Assembly (NCBI GenBank): GCA_029933005.1
Contig: JAOZOY010000015.1
Location: 1-46,551 of the forward strand
Direction of reading: 5' to 3'
Origin: Deltaproteobacteria bacterium
GTDB lineage: Bacteria > Desulfobacterota > Desulfobulbia > Desulfobulbales > SURF-16
DNA length: 46,551 nucleotides
Shown here in pieces: positions 25,055 to 33,703 of this stretch. The notes beneath the pieces are model-generated. The model worked only from the letters and a program-made list of their open reading frames with translations, was not told the DNA's origin and searched no databases. The position numbers and the translations under genes were made by a program. Within the stretch, counting starts at the first letter, position 1. Each line of letters begins with the position of its first letter.

Positions 25055-25882
25055 TTACGAAGAAGTCAGGCCAAGACCGGCCAGCAATTTTCCTTTCATG
25101 ATCCCCACAGGCGCTTTTCTGCCGGTCCAGAGTTCAAACTGAGCCACGCCCTGATAAAGAAGCATGGCAAGACCATTGATCGTTATGCAGCCGGCCTCCT
25201 CCGCCTCCCGGAGCAATCTGGTCTTGAATGGTGAATAGACAATATCCATGACAACAGGATAGTTGCCCAGGGAAGAACGGGGAACCAGGGATTCCTGATC
25301 CTGGGGCGCCATGCCCACCGAAGTCGCATTGACCAAACCGTCAGCGGATAAAGAGGCGACAGCGGACAGGGAATGCCAGTCGCAGCCAAGATTTTGGGCC
25401 AGCTGTTCACCGCTTTTTTGTGTCCGGCTGGCAATCATGACGCGCGCTCCGGCCTCAATCAGACCAAAACCAATGGCCCGGGCCGAGCCGCCGGCGCCAA
25501 GGAGCAGAATCATTTTTCCCGACAAATCAAGATGCTCTTCCAAGGCGCGGTTTGCGCCCAGCCAATCGGTATTGAATCCTTTGATGGTACGATCATTTCG
25601 AACCAGCAGGGTATTGACCGCGCCGATCTTTGCGGCCACCGGATCAATCTCATCAAGCCAGGAAATCACGGCCTGCTTATGCGGAATGGTAACGCTCACC
25701 CCTTTAACCCCCAAGGCCTTGAAACCCGCCATGGCCCCCTTCACATCTTTAACGGGAAAGGCAACATAGACGCAGTTGAGGCCTAATTCTACAAACGCCG
25801 CATTATGCATAGCCGGGCTGAGGCTGTGGGCCACCGGATCACCCATAATGCCATGGATCTCTGTCTTACCGTTAATTTTCAT
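25055..25882 (-). CDS. aroE: Shikimate dehydrogenase (NADP+)
   Basis: 275 aa. It reduces 3-dehydroshikimate to shikimate. The substrate-binding N-terminal half has GDPVAHSLSPAMHN and VTIPHKQAV (catalytic Lys), with IGAVNTLL. The Rossmann half has LLLGAGGSARA and the ASRTQKS basic patch that favours NADP. The C-terminal LLYQGVAQFELWTG segment is also typical. It overlaps aroD by 11 bp, so the two are translationally coupled, and aroA follows by 50 bp. Confidence 0.96.
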   Translation of the reverse strand: MKINGKTEIHGIMGDPVAHSLSPAMHNAAFVELGLNCVYVAFPVKDVKGAMAGFKALGVKGVSVTIPHKQAVISWLDEIDPVAAKIGAVNTLLVRNDRTIKGFNTDWLGANRALEEHLDLSGKMILLLGAGGSARAIGFGLIEAGARVMIASRTQKSGEQLAQNLGCDWHSLSAVASLSADGLVNATSVGMAPQDQESLVPRSSLGNYPVVMDIVYSPFKTRLLREAEEAGCITINGLAMLLYQGVAQFELWTGRKAPVGIMKGKLLAGLGLTSS

Positions 25883-26588
25883 GATGAAGTCTGTTCAGGA
25901 GATGATGCAGGGTTGAGACGGAGATCTGGCCCGGAGCCGTACTTTTGCCTGATTCCGGTGCTGCATAGGTCATATAACCGCCAAGATCAAGAGTGGCCAG
26001 ACGGCTGATTCTGCCGGCTTCACCCATGCAGAAGGCAATCAGAGAAAAAGCCTGTTCGTGGGCCCTGGTCTGCAAAGATAACACGCGCAGGACATCATTA
26101 TAATCATGGGCCATAGTGACGATTTTACCGATATCCGCGCCGGATTCGATCTGCTCCTGGAGGATATTTTCTAATTGCCCGACTGAAGGGGTGGCCTGAA
26201 AATCATGCCAGGAGACGATTGTCTTACTTTTATTTTTTGCGGCCAGATTAATGATCTCCTGTCGAAGAGCCTGCTCTGTCCGCAGTTCAATGTCAACATA
26301 GGCGCCATGGACGCTGACCACCTGTTTAAGAAGCGCAAGCCGTTTAGTTTCATCATCGCACCACAGACCTCCTTCCCATTCAGGCCGATTGGTAAAGAGC
26401 AACGGCTTTTTTATCCTTTCAATAAAGGGCGCAAGATCAGGCTTTGTCAGGCCATCGAGACGGATCTCAATGATATCGGCCTCATCTTCCACTCGCAAGG
26501 CGTCGGCAAGGGTGTCGTCAACATCATTTCCGCCAATAGAAACACAAATCTTTCCGGGCAGAGGGTTATTTTCCGTGATTACATTCAT
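25872..26588 (-). CDS. aroD: Type I 3-dehydroquinate dehydratase
   Basis: 238 aa, the size of type I enzymes. It removes water from 3-dehydroquinate via a Schiff base. Motifs: EIRLDGL, LLFTNRPEWEGG, VDIELR, SWHDFQATP (catalytic His region) and GADIGKIVTMAH, which holds the Schiff-base lysine, then GEAGRISR. It is the first gene of the aroD-aroE-aroA operon and overlaps aroE by 11 bp. A promoter overlapped by a perfect inverted repeat lies upstream (26646-26679). No clear Shine-Dalgarno is visible before the ATG. Confidence 0.95.
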   Translation of the reverse strand: MNVITENNPLPGKICVSIGGNDVDDTLADALRVEDEADIIEIRLDGLTKPDLAPFIERIKKPLLFTNRPEWEGGLWCDDETKRLALLKQVVSVHGAYVDIELRTEQALRQEIINLAAKNKSKTIVSWHDFQATPSVGQLENILQEQIESGADIGKIVTMAHDYNDVLRVLSLQTRAHEQAFSLIAFCMGEAGRISRLATLDLGGYMTYAAPESGKSTAPGQISVSTLHHLLNRLHHEN

Positions 26589-26640
26589 TTTTCAAGTAAT
26601 AAAGGGTGGTTGATGGTAAAAAAAAGTGCAGTAATTATAC

Positions 26641-26668
26641 TTCTATTCTATCATACCTGCGTTGTCAA
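26641..26668 (-). promoter_or_regulatory. Candidate promoter for aroD-aroE-aroA
   Basis: On the minus strand a perfect TTGACA (26663-26668) is followed after 17 bp by TAGAAG, a four-of-six match to the -10 consensus. It lies about 55 bp ahead of aroD. Confidence 0.45.
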
Positions 26669-26679
26669 TGCAGGTATGA
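26651..26679. promoter_or_regulatory. Perfect 10-bp inverted repeat over the aro promoter, candidate operator
   Basis: TCATACCTGC, a 9-bp spacer and GCAGGTATGA. The -35 hexamer of the aro promoter lies in the spacer and one arm lies between -35 and -10, so a dimeric protein bound here would block the promoter. As RNA the same repeat would form a hairpin, but without a T-tract. The regulator is unknown. Confidence 0.5.
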
Positions 26680-26897
26680 CTGCGGCTTCTTCTTCCCGAC
26701 AGGCTGTGCGCCACAGGTCGGTTGCATTTTTTGCAAAACTGTAAAAAAATATTTCGGATTTCAGATGTCGGATTATGGGATATTTTACATGAACCGAAAT
26801 TTACATTCCAAAATCCAAAATCAGGCAAAAATTCAGCTGTAATACTTTGACATTGCAGATTGACTGTAAATTGTTTATGTGAGGGAGCTAGGCACCT

Positions 26898-27467
26898 ATG
26901 ATCAGATTATTTATCGCCATTGATTTCCCTGAAGAGATCAAGGAGATGCTTGGCCATCTCTGCTATGGTCTGCCCGGCGCCCGCTGGGTTTCCGAGAACC
27001 AGCTCCATCTGACCCTGAGGTTTATCGGCGAAGTTGACGAAGGGATGTTCCAGGATATCCGCGACGATCTTGCCTGTATCAAGACAGATCCTCTGACTCT
27101 TGTCCTGAAAGGAACAGGTTTTTTCCCACCTCGGAAAAAACCCCGGATCATCTGGGTGGGACTGAAAAAAAACGACCGCCTCATCAGGCTTCGCAACAGG
27201 CTTGAAAGAAAACTCATCACTCTTGGCCTGGAACCGGAATCCAGAAAATTTTCACCCCATATCACCCTGGCCCGGTTAAAGAATACTCCTGTCTCCAAGG
27301 TGAGCCAATTTATGTCTTCCAACAATTTATTCCGCACTCCACCTTTCCCGATCCTGGAATTTCATCTCTACTCAAGCTTCCTCTCGGCCAAGGGAGCCAT
27401 TCATCAGCGTGAGGCGTCATATCCCCTAACAACAGATAAACGAATGAAACAAGACAACAAACTATGA
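26898..27467 (+). CDS. thpR: RNA 2',3'-cyclic phosphodiesterase (2H family, LigT/ThpR)
   Basis: 189 aa. The two catalytic H-x-T-x motifs of the 2H phosphoesterases are present: HLTL at 37-40 and HITL at 121-124. It begins with RLFIAIDFP, as ThpR does. Family members open 2',3'-cyclic phosphates on RNA to 2'-phosphates, and the physiological substrate is uncertain. The stop overlaps the ATG of the next gene (ATGA), so the two are translationally coupled. A GAGGGAG stretch about 12 bases before the start may be the ribosome site. Confidence 0.9.
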   Translation: MIRLFIAIDFPEEIKEMLGHLCYGLPGARWVSENQLHLTLRFIGEVDEGMFQDIRDDLACIKTDPLTLVLKGTGFFPPRKKPRIIWVGLKKNDRLIRLRNRLERKLITLGLEPESRKFSPHITLARLKNTPVSKVSQFMSSNNLFRTPPFPILEFHLYSSFLSAKGAIHQREASYPLTTDKRMKQDNKL

Positions 27468-29110
27468 AACTGGCCCTGATCGCATCTCCCCACACCCATC
27501 CGACCTGTCCGCCCCTGGGACCGGCGGTTCTCTCTGCCTATCTGCAAAAAAAACTGCCGGATGTAACTATTTCCGTCTTTGATCTCAGCCTTGATTACTA
27601 TCTCAGCAGTTTTGATAAAATTCAAAAAGAGATTCTTGGCATCCGCCTGTATAAATGGGATGAAAAAACAACCGCTCGTAATCTTGACCAGGCAGTCTCC
27701 TTTCTCAAAAACTGGCAGCCAAACCAATCAGACCTGAAGGAATATCATCATTGGGCAACGATTTTTCTAAGTTTTGAAAATATTTATAACGCTTTTATGG
27801 CTGAAATGGCCAGGAAGGCTCTGACCGGCCAAAGCATCCCGGAAAAAATAGAAGTCTTTTTTGATGACCTGATTCAACCGGTGCTGGCAGCAAAGCCCGA
27901 TCTTGTCGGATTTTCTATTCTGTACCAGCAGCAGGTCGTCTTTGCCGCCCTGCTCGCCAAACTGATCAAAAGACAAAGCAAAGCAAAAATTGTGGCGGGC
28001 GGAGCAAAAATCAGCGTCATGACCGCGCCGGAAAAGATGCTTACAACCCCGCTCGCACAGGAAAAAGAGGACACTCCTGAAATTCTCTTTAAAGATTTTT
28101 TTGATTACCTGATACCGGGCGAAGGGGAACTCGGCCTGTATCATCTCTGCCGGGCCGAAAATTCCGCTGATCTTGCCAATGTGCCGAATCTGATCTATTT
28201 CAGCGGCAATGAGCTGCGGATCAATCCACCGGCCATGGCCGAAAGCGACACCATCCCCTATCCTGATTTTTCGAATTTCAAACTGGATAAATACCTTACC
28301 CCGGAGCCGGTGCTGCCTCTTATGACCTCACGCGGCTGTCCCTGGGGAAAATGCAGTTTCTGCACCCACCATCATAGCTACATCCGCTACCGCACCCGCA
28401 GGATTGAAGATTGTGTCGCGGAAATCAAATTCCTGCAAGAACAATACAACTGCAGCCTCTTTTATTTCTATGACGAGATGATTCCACCCCGGCGCTTTAA
28501 AAAGCTGGCCGAACAGATCATCGATGAGGGACTTGTAATTCATTATGGCGCTTATGCCAAACCGGTTAAAAATTTTAACCTTGATCTCTGCAAATTAATT
28601 CAGCGCTCAGGCTGCCTGGTTCTCCAATGGGGGGTGGAAACGGCCAGTCAGCGAGTCCTGGATCTGATGAGCAAGGGAACCGATATTCATGAGGTTGAAA
28701 AAGTCCTCGGCAACTCCACCCAGGCCGGAATGTACAACCTGGTCTTCATTCTTTTCGGCTTTCCCTCGGAAACAACGGAAGAATTTCAACAAACCCTGAC
28801 GTTTATCGACCGTAACAGGGAAAATATTCATGTCCTGAGTTCCGGGACATTTGTCCTGGCCGAAGGGTCACTGATTCACAGGGAACCGGAAAAATTTTTC
28901 ATCAGCCGAATTTGGCAACGAAAAAAATCATCAATCCTGCATCCTGTCCTGGATTATGATGTCAGCCAGGGGATGACCGCCAAAGAAGTCTGGCGACATT
29001 TCAATAAAAGCCAGAAATTTTTAGACGGAATCCCTCTTTCGCGACGCTTTGGGACCTACCGCGAGCATCTGCTCATTTATGGCGCAAGAGATAGTGGCGA
29101 GGAGGGATGA
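27464..29110 (+). CDS. B12-binding domain radical SAM protein
   Basis: 548 aa. An N-terminal cobalamin-binding-like domain (about 1-190, with PPLGPAVLSAYL and LVGFSILYQQQ) leads to a radical SAM core from about 285. The cluster cysteines are C292, C297 and C300 in SRGCPWGKCSFC, a C-x4-C-x2-C spacing rather than the common C-x3-C-x2-C. Later motifs include YFYDEMIPP, LVLQWGVETASQRVLDLM and FILFGFPSET. Such proteins are often methylases or ring-forming enzymes, but the substrate here cannot be told. It overlaps thpR by 4 bp, an unusual pairing that might mean RNA as a substrate. It ends just before a repetitive element. Confidence 0.85.
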   Translation: MKLALIASPHTHPTCPPLGPAVLSAYLQKKLPDVTISVFDLSLDYYLSSFDKIQKEILGIRLYKWDEKTTARNLDQAVSFLKNWQPNQSDLKEYHHWATIFLSFENIYNAFMAEMARKALTGQSIPEKIEVFFDDLIQPVLAAKPDLVGFSILYQQQVVFAALLAKLIKRQSKAKIVAGGAKISVMTAPEKMLTTPLAQEKEDTPEILFKDFFDYLIPGEGELGLYHLCRAENSADLANVPNLIYFSGNELRINPPAMAESDTIPYPDFSNFKLDKYLTPEPVLPLMTSRGCPWGKCSFCTHHHSYIRYRTRRIEDCVAEIKFLQEQYNCSLFYFYDEMIPPRRFKKLAEQIIDEGLVIHYGAYAKPVKNFNLDLCKLIQRSGCLVLQWGVETASQRVLDLMSKGTDIHEVEKVLGNSTQAGMYNLVFILFGFPSETTEEFQQTLTFIDRNRENIHVLSSGTFVLAEGSLIHREPEKFFISRIWQRKKSSILHPVLDYDVSQGMTAKEVWRHFNKSQKFLDGIPLSRRFGTYREHLLIYGARDSGEEG

Positions 29111-29154
29111 AAAAATGGCATGTAGGGTAGCTTCAATAAGTGGTTAATTTGTAA

Positions 29155-29312
29155 TTTTGATGGATTCGTAAAAAGTCCCATACTCTGTCATTCCCGCGCA
29201 GGCAGAAATCAGGTTATTTCAGTATGTTATGAATTTCTGCCTGCGCGGGAATGACAAAATAGAGTAAATTCCAGCTTGTTACGAGACCATCATTTTTACG
29301 AAGCCATCAAAA
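29155..29312. repeat. Nested inverted-repeat (MITE-like) element, 158 bp
   Basis: The outer ends TTTTGATGGATTCGTAAAAA and TTTTTACGAAGCCATCAAAA are inverted copies with one mismatch. Inside, a perfect 23-bp inverted repeat (29187-29209 and 29233-29255, core ATTCCCGCGCAGGCAG) forms a strong hairpin. No ORF. The ATTCCCGCG type of repeat is widespread in Desulfobacterota and related genomes. The right terminus overlaps the stop codon of the beta-barrel gene. Confidence 0.85.
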
Positions 29313-30515
29313 ATAATAAGTCACTTCCAGTTTGACAAAATCATCTTCGGCAAGACCGTAAGACGGGTCTTTTTTGCTTATATCGACAAAAAAAGATCCT
29401 TCCAGATTAACTTTGACATTCTCGCCCATCCTGCGGCTTGCCTCAAGGGTAATTATTTTTGATGACATTTTCAAATCCCGAATCAATCCCAGCAGAAGTT
29501 CCGTACTGTCCGCGTCATTGACGGCCAGACGCAATCCCAGCATGACATCGTGATCATAGACGATCGGAGACCGGCCGACGTCACGGTCATCAAAGACGTA
29601 TTCGCTGATCAAACCTAAATCCATCGCGGTTTCAGCGATACCCACAATGGTGTATTCAAAACCGAAAGTTGTCGCGGCAAACGACCGACCCATTCCGCTA
29701 CGGTAGAATGCTTCTCCCTTCCAGAGCCAGTTGCCGGCCACAAACTGCAGATCAAGCCCGGTCTGGCCAATCTGTTCATAATAGGGAATAAGGATAATCC
29801 GGCCGCTGCCGTTCTGTTCGGGGATCAAGACCGGATCACGCGAGGTGCCCAGAAAATGATAAAGGCCGACATCCATGTCTCTCAGGGTGTGACTGTATCG
29901 CAGGGCAAAATCCAGATGATTTTCCTCACTACCGCTTTCATATTTCGCCTTATCGGTATCCACCGGTACGGCAAAACGCAGCCTCCCCTTTTTGCCGGCA
30001 TAGGTTCGTTCCCGAAACCAGGGCAGGATAAAGCCATCCACTGTTCCCCAATCGCGGGGGATTGAAAGATGGATCATGGGCTGACCCAATTTTTCCTCGC
30101 CATCCAGGGCCTCAACCAGATCGGTCTGATTGATGATGTCCACCAGGTGGACAAATTCCGTGGCACCCCAAAACACCTTGCCGATGCCCACTCTCATCTC
30201 CCACGATTCGGCCAGGTAAAGGAAATTGGCCTCGCGGACATCCGCATGGGTTCGTTTATCATCCGCCGAGTCCAGCCGGAAAAACGGCGTAACGATGAAA
30301 CTTGAGCCCGAGGAAAATTCATGGTAAAATTCAGCGTTAACGGCAAGAGAACCATTATTACGTCTCTGCTCCGGGTAGACGGGCGAATGAAAAAAACCTC
30401 TCCCTTCTACGCTGACATCACTGGTGAATTCAGCTGCCGCCGGAATTTCCGGCATCAGGATTATGCTGCAAAAAAGAAAAAAGAGCAGGTGGGATTGCGG
30501 GATTTTTTTTCGCAT
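29307..30515 (-). CDS. Putative outer-membrane beta-barrel protein of an RND/LolA-like cluster
   Basis: 402 aa with a signal peptide (MRKKIPQSHLLFFLFCSIIL, cleavage near AAAEF). The mature part is rich in alternating amphipathic stretches such as FIVTPFFRL, DFALRYSH and VKVNLEGSFFV. It ends in VTYYF with a C-terminal Phe, the usual barrel-assembly signal. It lies downstream of a LolA-like gene and an RND permease on the same strand, a set seen in lipid-export clusters, so it may be the outer-membrane partner. This is inferred. The stop TGA and final Phe codon fall within the end of the MITE-like element at 29155-29312. The gap to the LolA-like gene is 72 bp and carries a degenerate repeat. 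Confidence 0.7.
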   Translation of the reverse strand: MRKKIPQSHLLFFLFCSIILMPEIPAAAEFTSDVSVEGRGFFHSPVYPEQRRNNGSLAVNAEFYHEFSSGSSFIVTPFFRLDSADDKRTHADVREANFLYLAESWEMRVGIGKVFWGATEFVHLVDIINQTDLVEALDGEEKLGQPMIHLSIPRDWGTVDGFILPWFRERTYAGKKGRLRFAVPVDTDKAKYESGSEENHLDFALRYSHTLRDMDVGLYHFLGTSRDPVLIPEQNGSGRIILIPYYEQIGQTGLDLQFVAGNWLWKGEAFYRSGMGRSFAATTFGFEYTIVGIAETAMDLGLISEYVFDDRDVGRSPIVYDHDVMLGLRLAVNDADSTELLLGLIRDLKMSSKIITLEASRRMGENVKVNLEGSFFVDISKKDPSYGLAEDDFVKLEVTYYF

Positions 30516-30587
30516 AAAAATTTCTCACAAAGACACAAAAAATTTTCTCTGCGTCCCTGCGGACTCTGTGAGAGCCTTTCATTTAAT

Positions 30588-31376
30588 CTATTTTGCCCGC
30601 TTCAGACTGTTTTTGTCAAAATTCCGGTCCGTTAATCCTGTCTTGAACTGATAATTTGTCCATAGCAATTTTGTCGATTTCCCATTCTGATGATTGACCA
30701 TTTCCATGTCCGCAGCCCGCCAGTATTTGCCAAGATATTGCTCATAGTCCTTAAACGTCAGGGTTTTGAGATGGGTGTTTTTTCGGTCATAATATTCCAC
30801 CTTCCAAAGCCGGTATTCATCCTTGTCCCGCCACGAAACCAAGCGGGTATAGCCGGAATTTTTCAGGTCAACGGGATAACTTCCATTAACAAAACAGTCA
30901 CGCCCTTCATACGTTTCTTCACGAAGGAATGTATAGGTATATTTTTCCACTTCCAGGCTGGCGATATCTTCATAGGCAAATTCGCTGCCCATGAATGAAC
31001 CGGATTTATTCCGTGAACTGATCCTTTTCACCCTTTTCAAAGCCGGCAGATAGAGCCACTGGTCATCATCGCCCACTTTATGGGAAAAGGAGAGAAAGGC
31101 GGTCCCCTTCACGTCTCTTGGCGTGTCGAAAATCAACAGACTCTTGTCGCCGTCATTTTCCACTTCAAAGGTCCGGATGCGGATCTCCCGTTTACTCTCC
31201 CTGCCATGTTTATTACGGAGAACCATCAGCATATCGGCCGTAAAGTCCATAAAACCCGCATCACGAAGGTCTGCTTCCAGGGCAATGTCCAACCCCTTTT
31301 CCTCCGGGCTTTCACCAAAACATCCGGCAGGATAACAAAACAACAAACACATAAAAAAAAGTAAAAAAAATCTCAT
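30588..31376 (-). CDS. LolA-like outer membrane lipoprotein-sorting protein
   Basis: 262 aa with a signal peptide; a Cys near CFCYPAGC could be a lipobox, but it is not clear-cut. The mature domain matches the LolA-like family found with RND permeases: SLLIFDTPRDVKGTAFLSF, WLYLPALKRVKRISSRNKSGSFMGSEFAYEDI and YRLWKVEYYDRKNTHLKTLTF. Members probably carry lipid or lipoprotein across the periplasm. It overlaps the RND permease gene by 4 bp (ATGA), indicating coupling, and is followed by the beta-barrel gene. The cargo is unknown. Confidence 0.85.
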   Translation of the reverse strand: MRFFLLFFMCLLFCYPAGCFGESPEEKGLDIALEADLRDAGFMDFTADMLMVLRNKHGRESKREIRIRTFEVENDGDKSLLIFDTPRDVKGTAFLSFSHKVGDDDQWLYLPALKRVKRISSRNKSGSFMGSEFAYEDIASLEVEKYTYTFLREETYEGRDCFVNGSYPVDLKNSGYTRLVSWRDKDEYRLWKVEYYDRKNTHLKTLTFKDYEQYLGKYWRAADMEMVNHQNGKSTKLLWTNYQFKTGLTDRNFDKNSLKRAK

Positions 31377-33661
31377 TTGTTTCCCTCAAGTTTCATAAGC
31401 AGGGTCGGTAAAAAGAAAAAATCCAGAATCAGGGCAAAAACAATGGTGATGGCCGTCATCAAACCCATATGGGCATTTATCTGAAATCCCGAAAAAGCAA
31501 GAACGGTAAAGCCGGCCATTAAGGCAACGGTGGTAATCCAGATTGCCGAACCTACCGTATTAAAGGCATATCGAACCGCATCTTCGGATGACATGGAATG
31601 CTCCCGCCGGGCACGCTGGTATTTGGACAGAAAATGGACGGTATCATCAACCACGATTCCCAGGGTCATGGCGATCATAACCGAAACCGCCAGGCCCACC
31701 TCCCCCACTACAATTCCCCAGACGCCAAAAGCCATGAATGCCGGGGCCAGGTTGGGGATAAGGCTTATAATTCCCAGTTTCAGATCCCGCAGGACAAGAA
31801 TCATGATCATCGAGATCAGGAACAGGGCCAGAATTGAACCTTTGAGCATGGATCGAATATTTCGTTTTGAAATAGACGAAAAAATCACCGATAAGCCGGA
31901 GCCGTAGGTTTCCAGAGACGGCGTATTCTCCCGCAGCCAGCCACGGCCCCGTTCTTCCAGATCCAACACGACACGAGTTCCGACATTAGGCATGTTCACT
32001 GTCATGCGGCTCGCCGATTTATCCACGTTGATCCGGTCATTTAAATCCAGGCCAAAGGGCAGACTCATCTCATAGAGGAGCAGATACTGGGCCGCCAGCT
32101 GCCGATCCGCCGGCAAACGGTACCAGGCGGGATCATCGCCATGCATATTTTTATTCAAGCGCTTCATGATGTCCGTGATGCTGTGGACATGCCTTACTTC
32201 CGGTTGTGAACCAAACCATTCACTGAAAGCCTCTACTTTGGCAAGATACTCTGGATTATTGATGCCTCCCTCTTCACCTGAATCAAGATCCCAATCGACG
32301 ATGCTCATTCCCGTCATATTTTCTGCAGTATAATCCGTGGCCACCCGGAAATCATAACTCCGGTCAAAATATTTCACAAAATTATCATTGAGCTTGATGC
32401 GACTCATCCCGGCAACGGTGAGAATAATCAAGAAAAGAATGAACGTGAAAAGGAAAGTTCGCCTGGCAACGACAAAGTCACCAAGACGGGCAAAAAATTG
32501 ACCCTGGTTCCGGGAACGACCTGAAACCTTCAACGGCAGGACAGCCATCAGGGCCGGCAGAAAAAAAACGGAATAGATAAAAGCAGCAGTGACGCCCATA
32601 GCCACGATGTTGCCAAGATCCCGAAACGGTGGGGCATCTGAAAAATTCATGGTCAAAAAACCAATTGTCGTAGTCAGGCTCGTGACAAAAACGGGCTGAA
32701 AATTAATCCGAAGAGACTCAATGATTCCGTTCAATTTTGTCTGTCCCTGGTGCATGTAATGAAACATGGAGACAAGGATATGGACGGAATCGGCAACCGC
32801 CAGAGTAAGGATAATGGTTGGAGAATTAGCCGTCGCCGGGGTCAGCTGAATTCCAAACCAGCCGGCAAGGCCCATTCCCGTCACTGTCGACATAACAATG
32901 ACCATAAAAGTTCCGGCCACGGCCAGAACAGAGCGCAGCAAATAAGCAAGCAAACCGAGAAGAACAACAAACATCAAGGGGATCAAAAACTTAATGTCTC
33001 TTGCAGAGGCCTCGCCAAAGGCTTTGTCGATCATCACTGCGCCGGTCAGGTAAAAATCAAGAAAGGGATATTTTGCCTGCATCTGTTTCATGAGCGCCCG
33101 GCTTGCAGCACTTACTTCATCAGTTTCGCTCCTGTCCTTTTCCGGCTTGATAATATTGACGTTTACCCCGGTGACATGCCCTTTGGAGGAAAGCAGTCTG
33201 TTGACCAGCAGCGGCTCAGCCAGGGCGGTCCGCCTGATGGCACCAATCTCCTCATCCGTCAGGGCCATCGCATCGAGGACAAGATCCTCGACGATAAATT
33301 CATCTTCCTCGGCTCTGGTGTTCTGGAAATTGGAAATTGAGTCGACCCTGCTTGAATAGGGAAGCTTCCACGCCTCGGCCGTAAGTTCTTCCAAGGCTGC
33401 CAGGGTCTTTCTTTCAAAGACATTACCCGAACGGGACGCCACAACAAAAAGAACATTTTCCACCTTGGTATAGGTTTCTTCCAAGGCTTCAAGAGCCTGG
33501 AGCTGCGGATTCTCCTTGGAAAAAAACATGCGGGAATCATTTGAGAAGGTCAAAAAACGCATCCCGCTAGCTGCCCAGGCGGTAAAAACGAGCAAACCGA
33601 TAATAATCAGCCAGCGATGTTTTACCACATTACAGCTGAGCCATTTTTCAAATTTATTCAT
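31373..33661 (-). CDS. RND/MMPL family inner-membrane transporter
   Basis: 762 aa, twelve predicted membrane spans in two six-helix halves with large periplasmic loops. Each half starts with one span (HRWLIIIGLLVFTAWAASGM near the N-terminus) and a loop, then five spans that include sterol-sensing-like segments (LTLAVADSVHILVSMFHYM in the first half, IAMTLGIVVDDTVHFLSKY in the second). Such permeases move lipids or hydrophobic compounds using the proton gradient. It is coupled to a LolA-like carrier and a beta-barrel gene, forming a probable envelope lipid-export set with no membrane fusion protein visible. Substrate unknown; hopanoid or other lipid transport is only a possibility. Confidence 0.88.
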   Translation of the reverse strand: MNKFEKWLSCNVVKHRWLIIIGLLVFTAWAASGMRFLTFSNDSRMFFSKENPQLQALEALEETYTKVENVLFVVASRSGNVFERKTLAALEELTAEAWKLPYSSRVDSISNFQNTRAEEDEFIVEDLVLDAMALTDEEIGAIRRTALAEPLLVNRLLSSKGHVTGVNVNIIKPEKDRSETDEVSAASRALMKQMQAKYPFLDFYLTGAVMIDKAFGEASARDIKFLIPLMFVVLLGLLAYLLRSVLAVAGTFMVIVMSTVTGMGLAGWFGIQLTPATANSPTIILTLAVADSVHILVSMFHYMHQGQTKLNGIIESLRINFQPVFVTSLTTTIGFLTMNFSDAPPFRDLGNIVAMGVTAAFIYSVFFLPALMAVLPLKVSGRSRNQGQFFARLGDFVVARRTFLFTFILFLIILTVAGMSRIKLNDNFVKYFDRSYDFRVATDYTAENMTGMSIVDWDLDSGEEGGINNPEYLAKVEAFSEWFGSQPEVRHVHSITDIMKRLNKNMHGDDPAWYRLPADRQLAAQYLLLYEMSLPFGLDLNDRINVDKSASRMTVNMPNVGTRVVLDLEERGRGWLRENTPSLETYGSGLSVIFSSISKRNIRSMLKGSILALFLISMIMILVLRDLKLGIISLIPNLAPAFMAFGVWGIVVGEVGLAVSVMIAMTLGIVVDDTVHFLSKYQRARREHSMSSEDAVRYAFNTVGSAIWITTVALMAGFTVLAFSGFQINAHMGLMTAITIVFALILDFFFLPTLLMKLEGNK

Positions 33662-33703
33662 GGGGATGATTAAAAAAGATTTATGACGAGATGTCCACGG
33701 GAA

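Larger units (their letters stand above)
26589..26897. other. Divergent intergenic region between aroD and thpR
   Basis: 309 bp with no credible gene. It holds the minus-strand aro promoter with an inverted repeat (next entries). On the plus side a TTGACA at 26847-26852 may be the -35 of thpR, but no good -10 follows at normal spacing. The middle is A/T-rich with no repeat or RNA that I can recognise. Confidence 0.5.

Noticed and set aside
30516-30587. TCTGCGTCCCTGCGGACTCTGTGAGAG as a regulatory element
   Set aside because: It resembles a degenerate intergenic repeat common in environmental genomes and shows no clear structure here.
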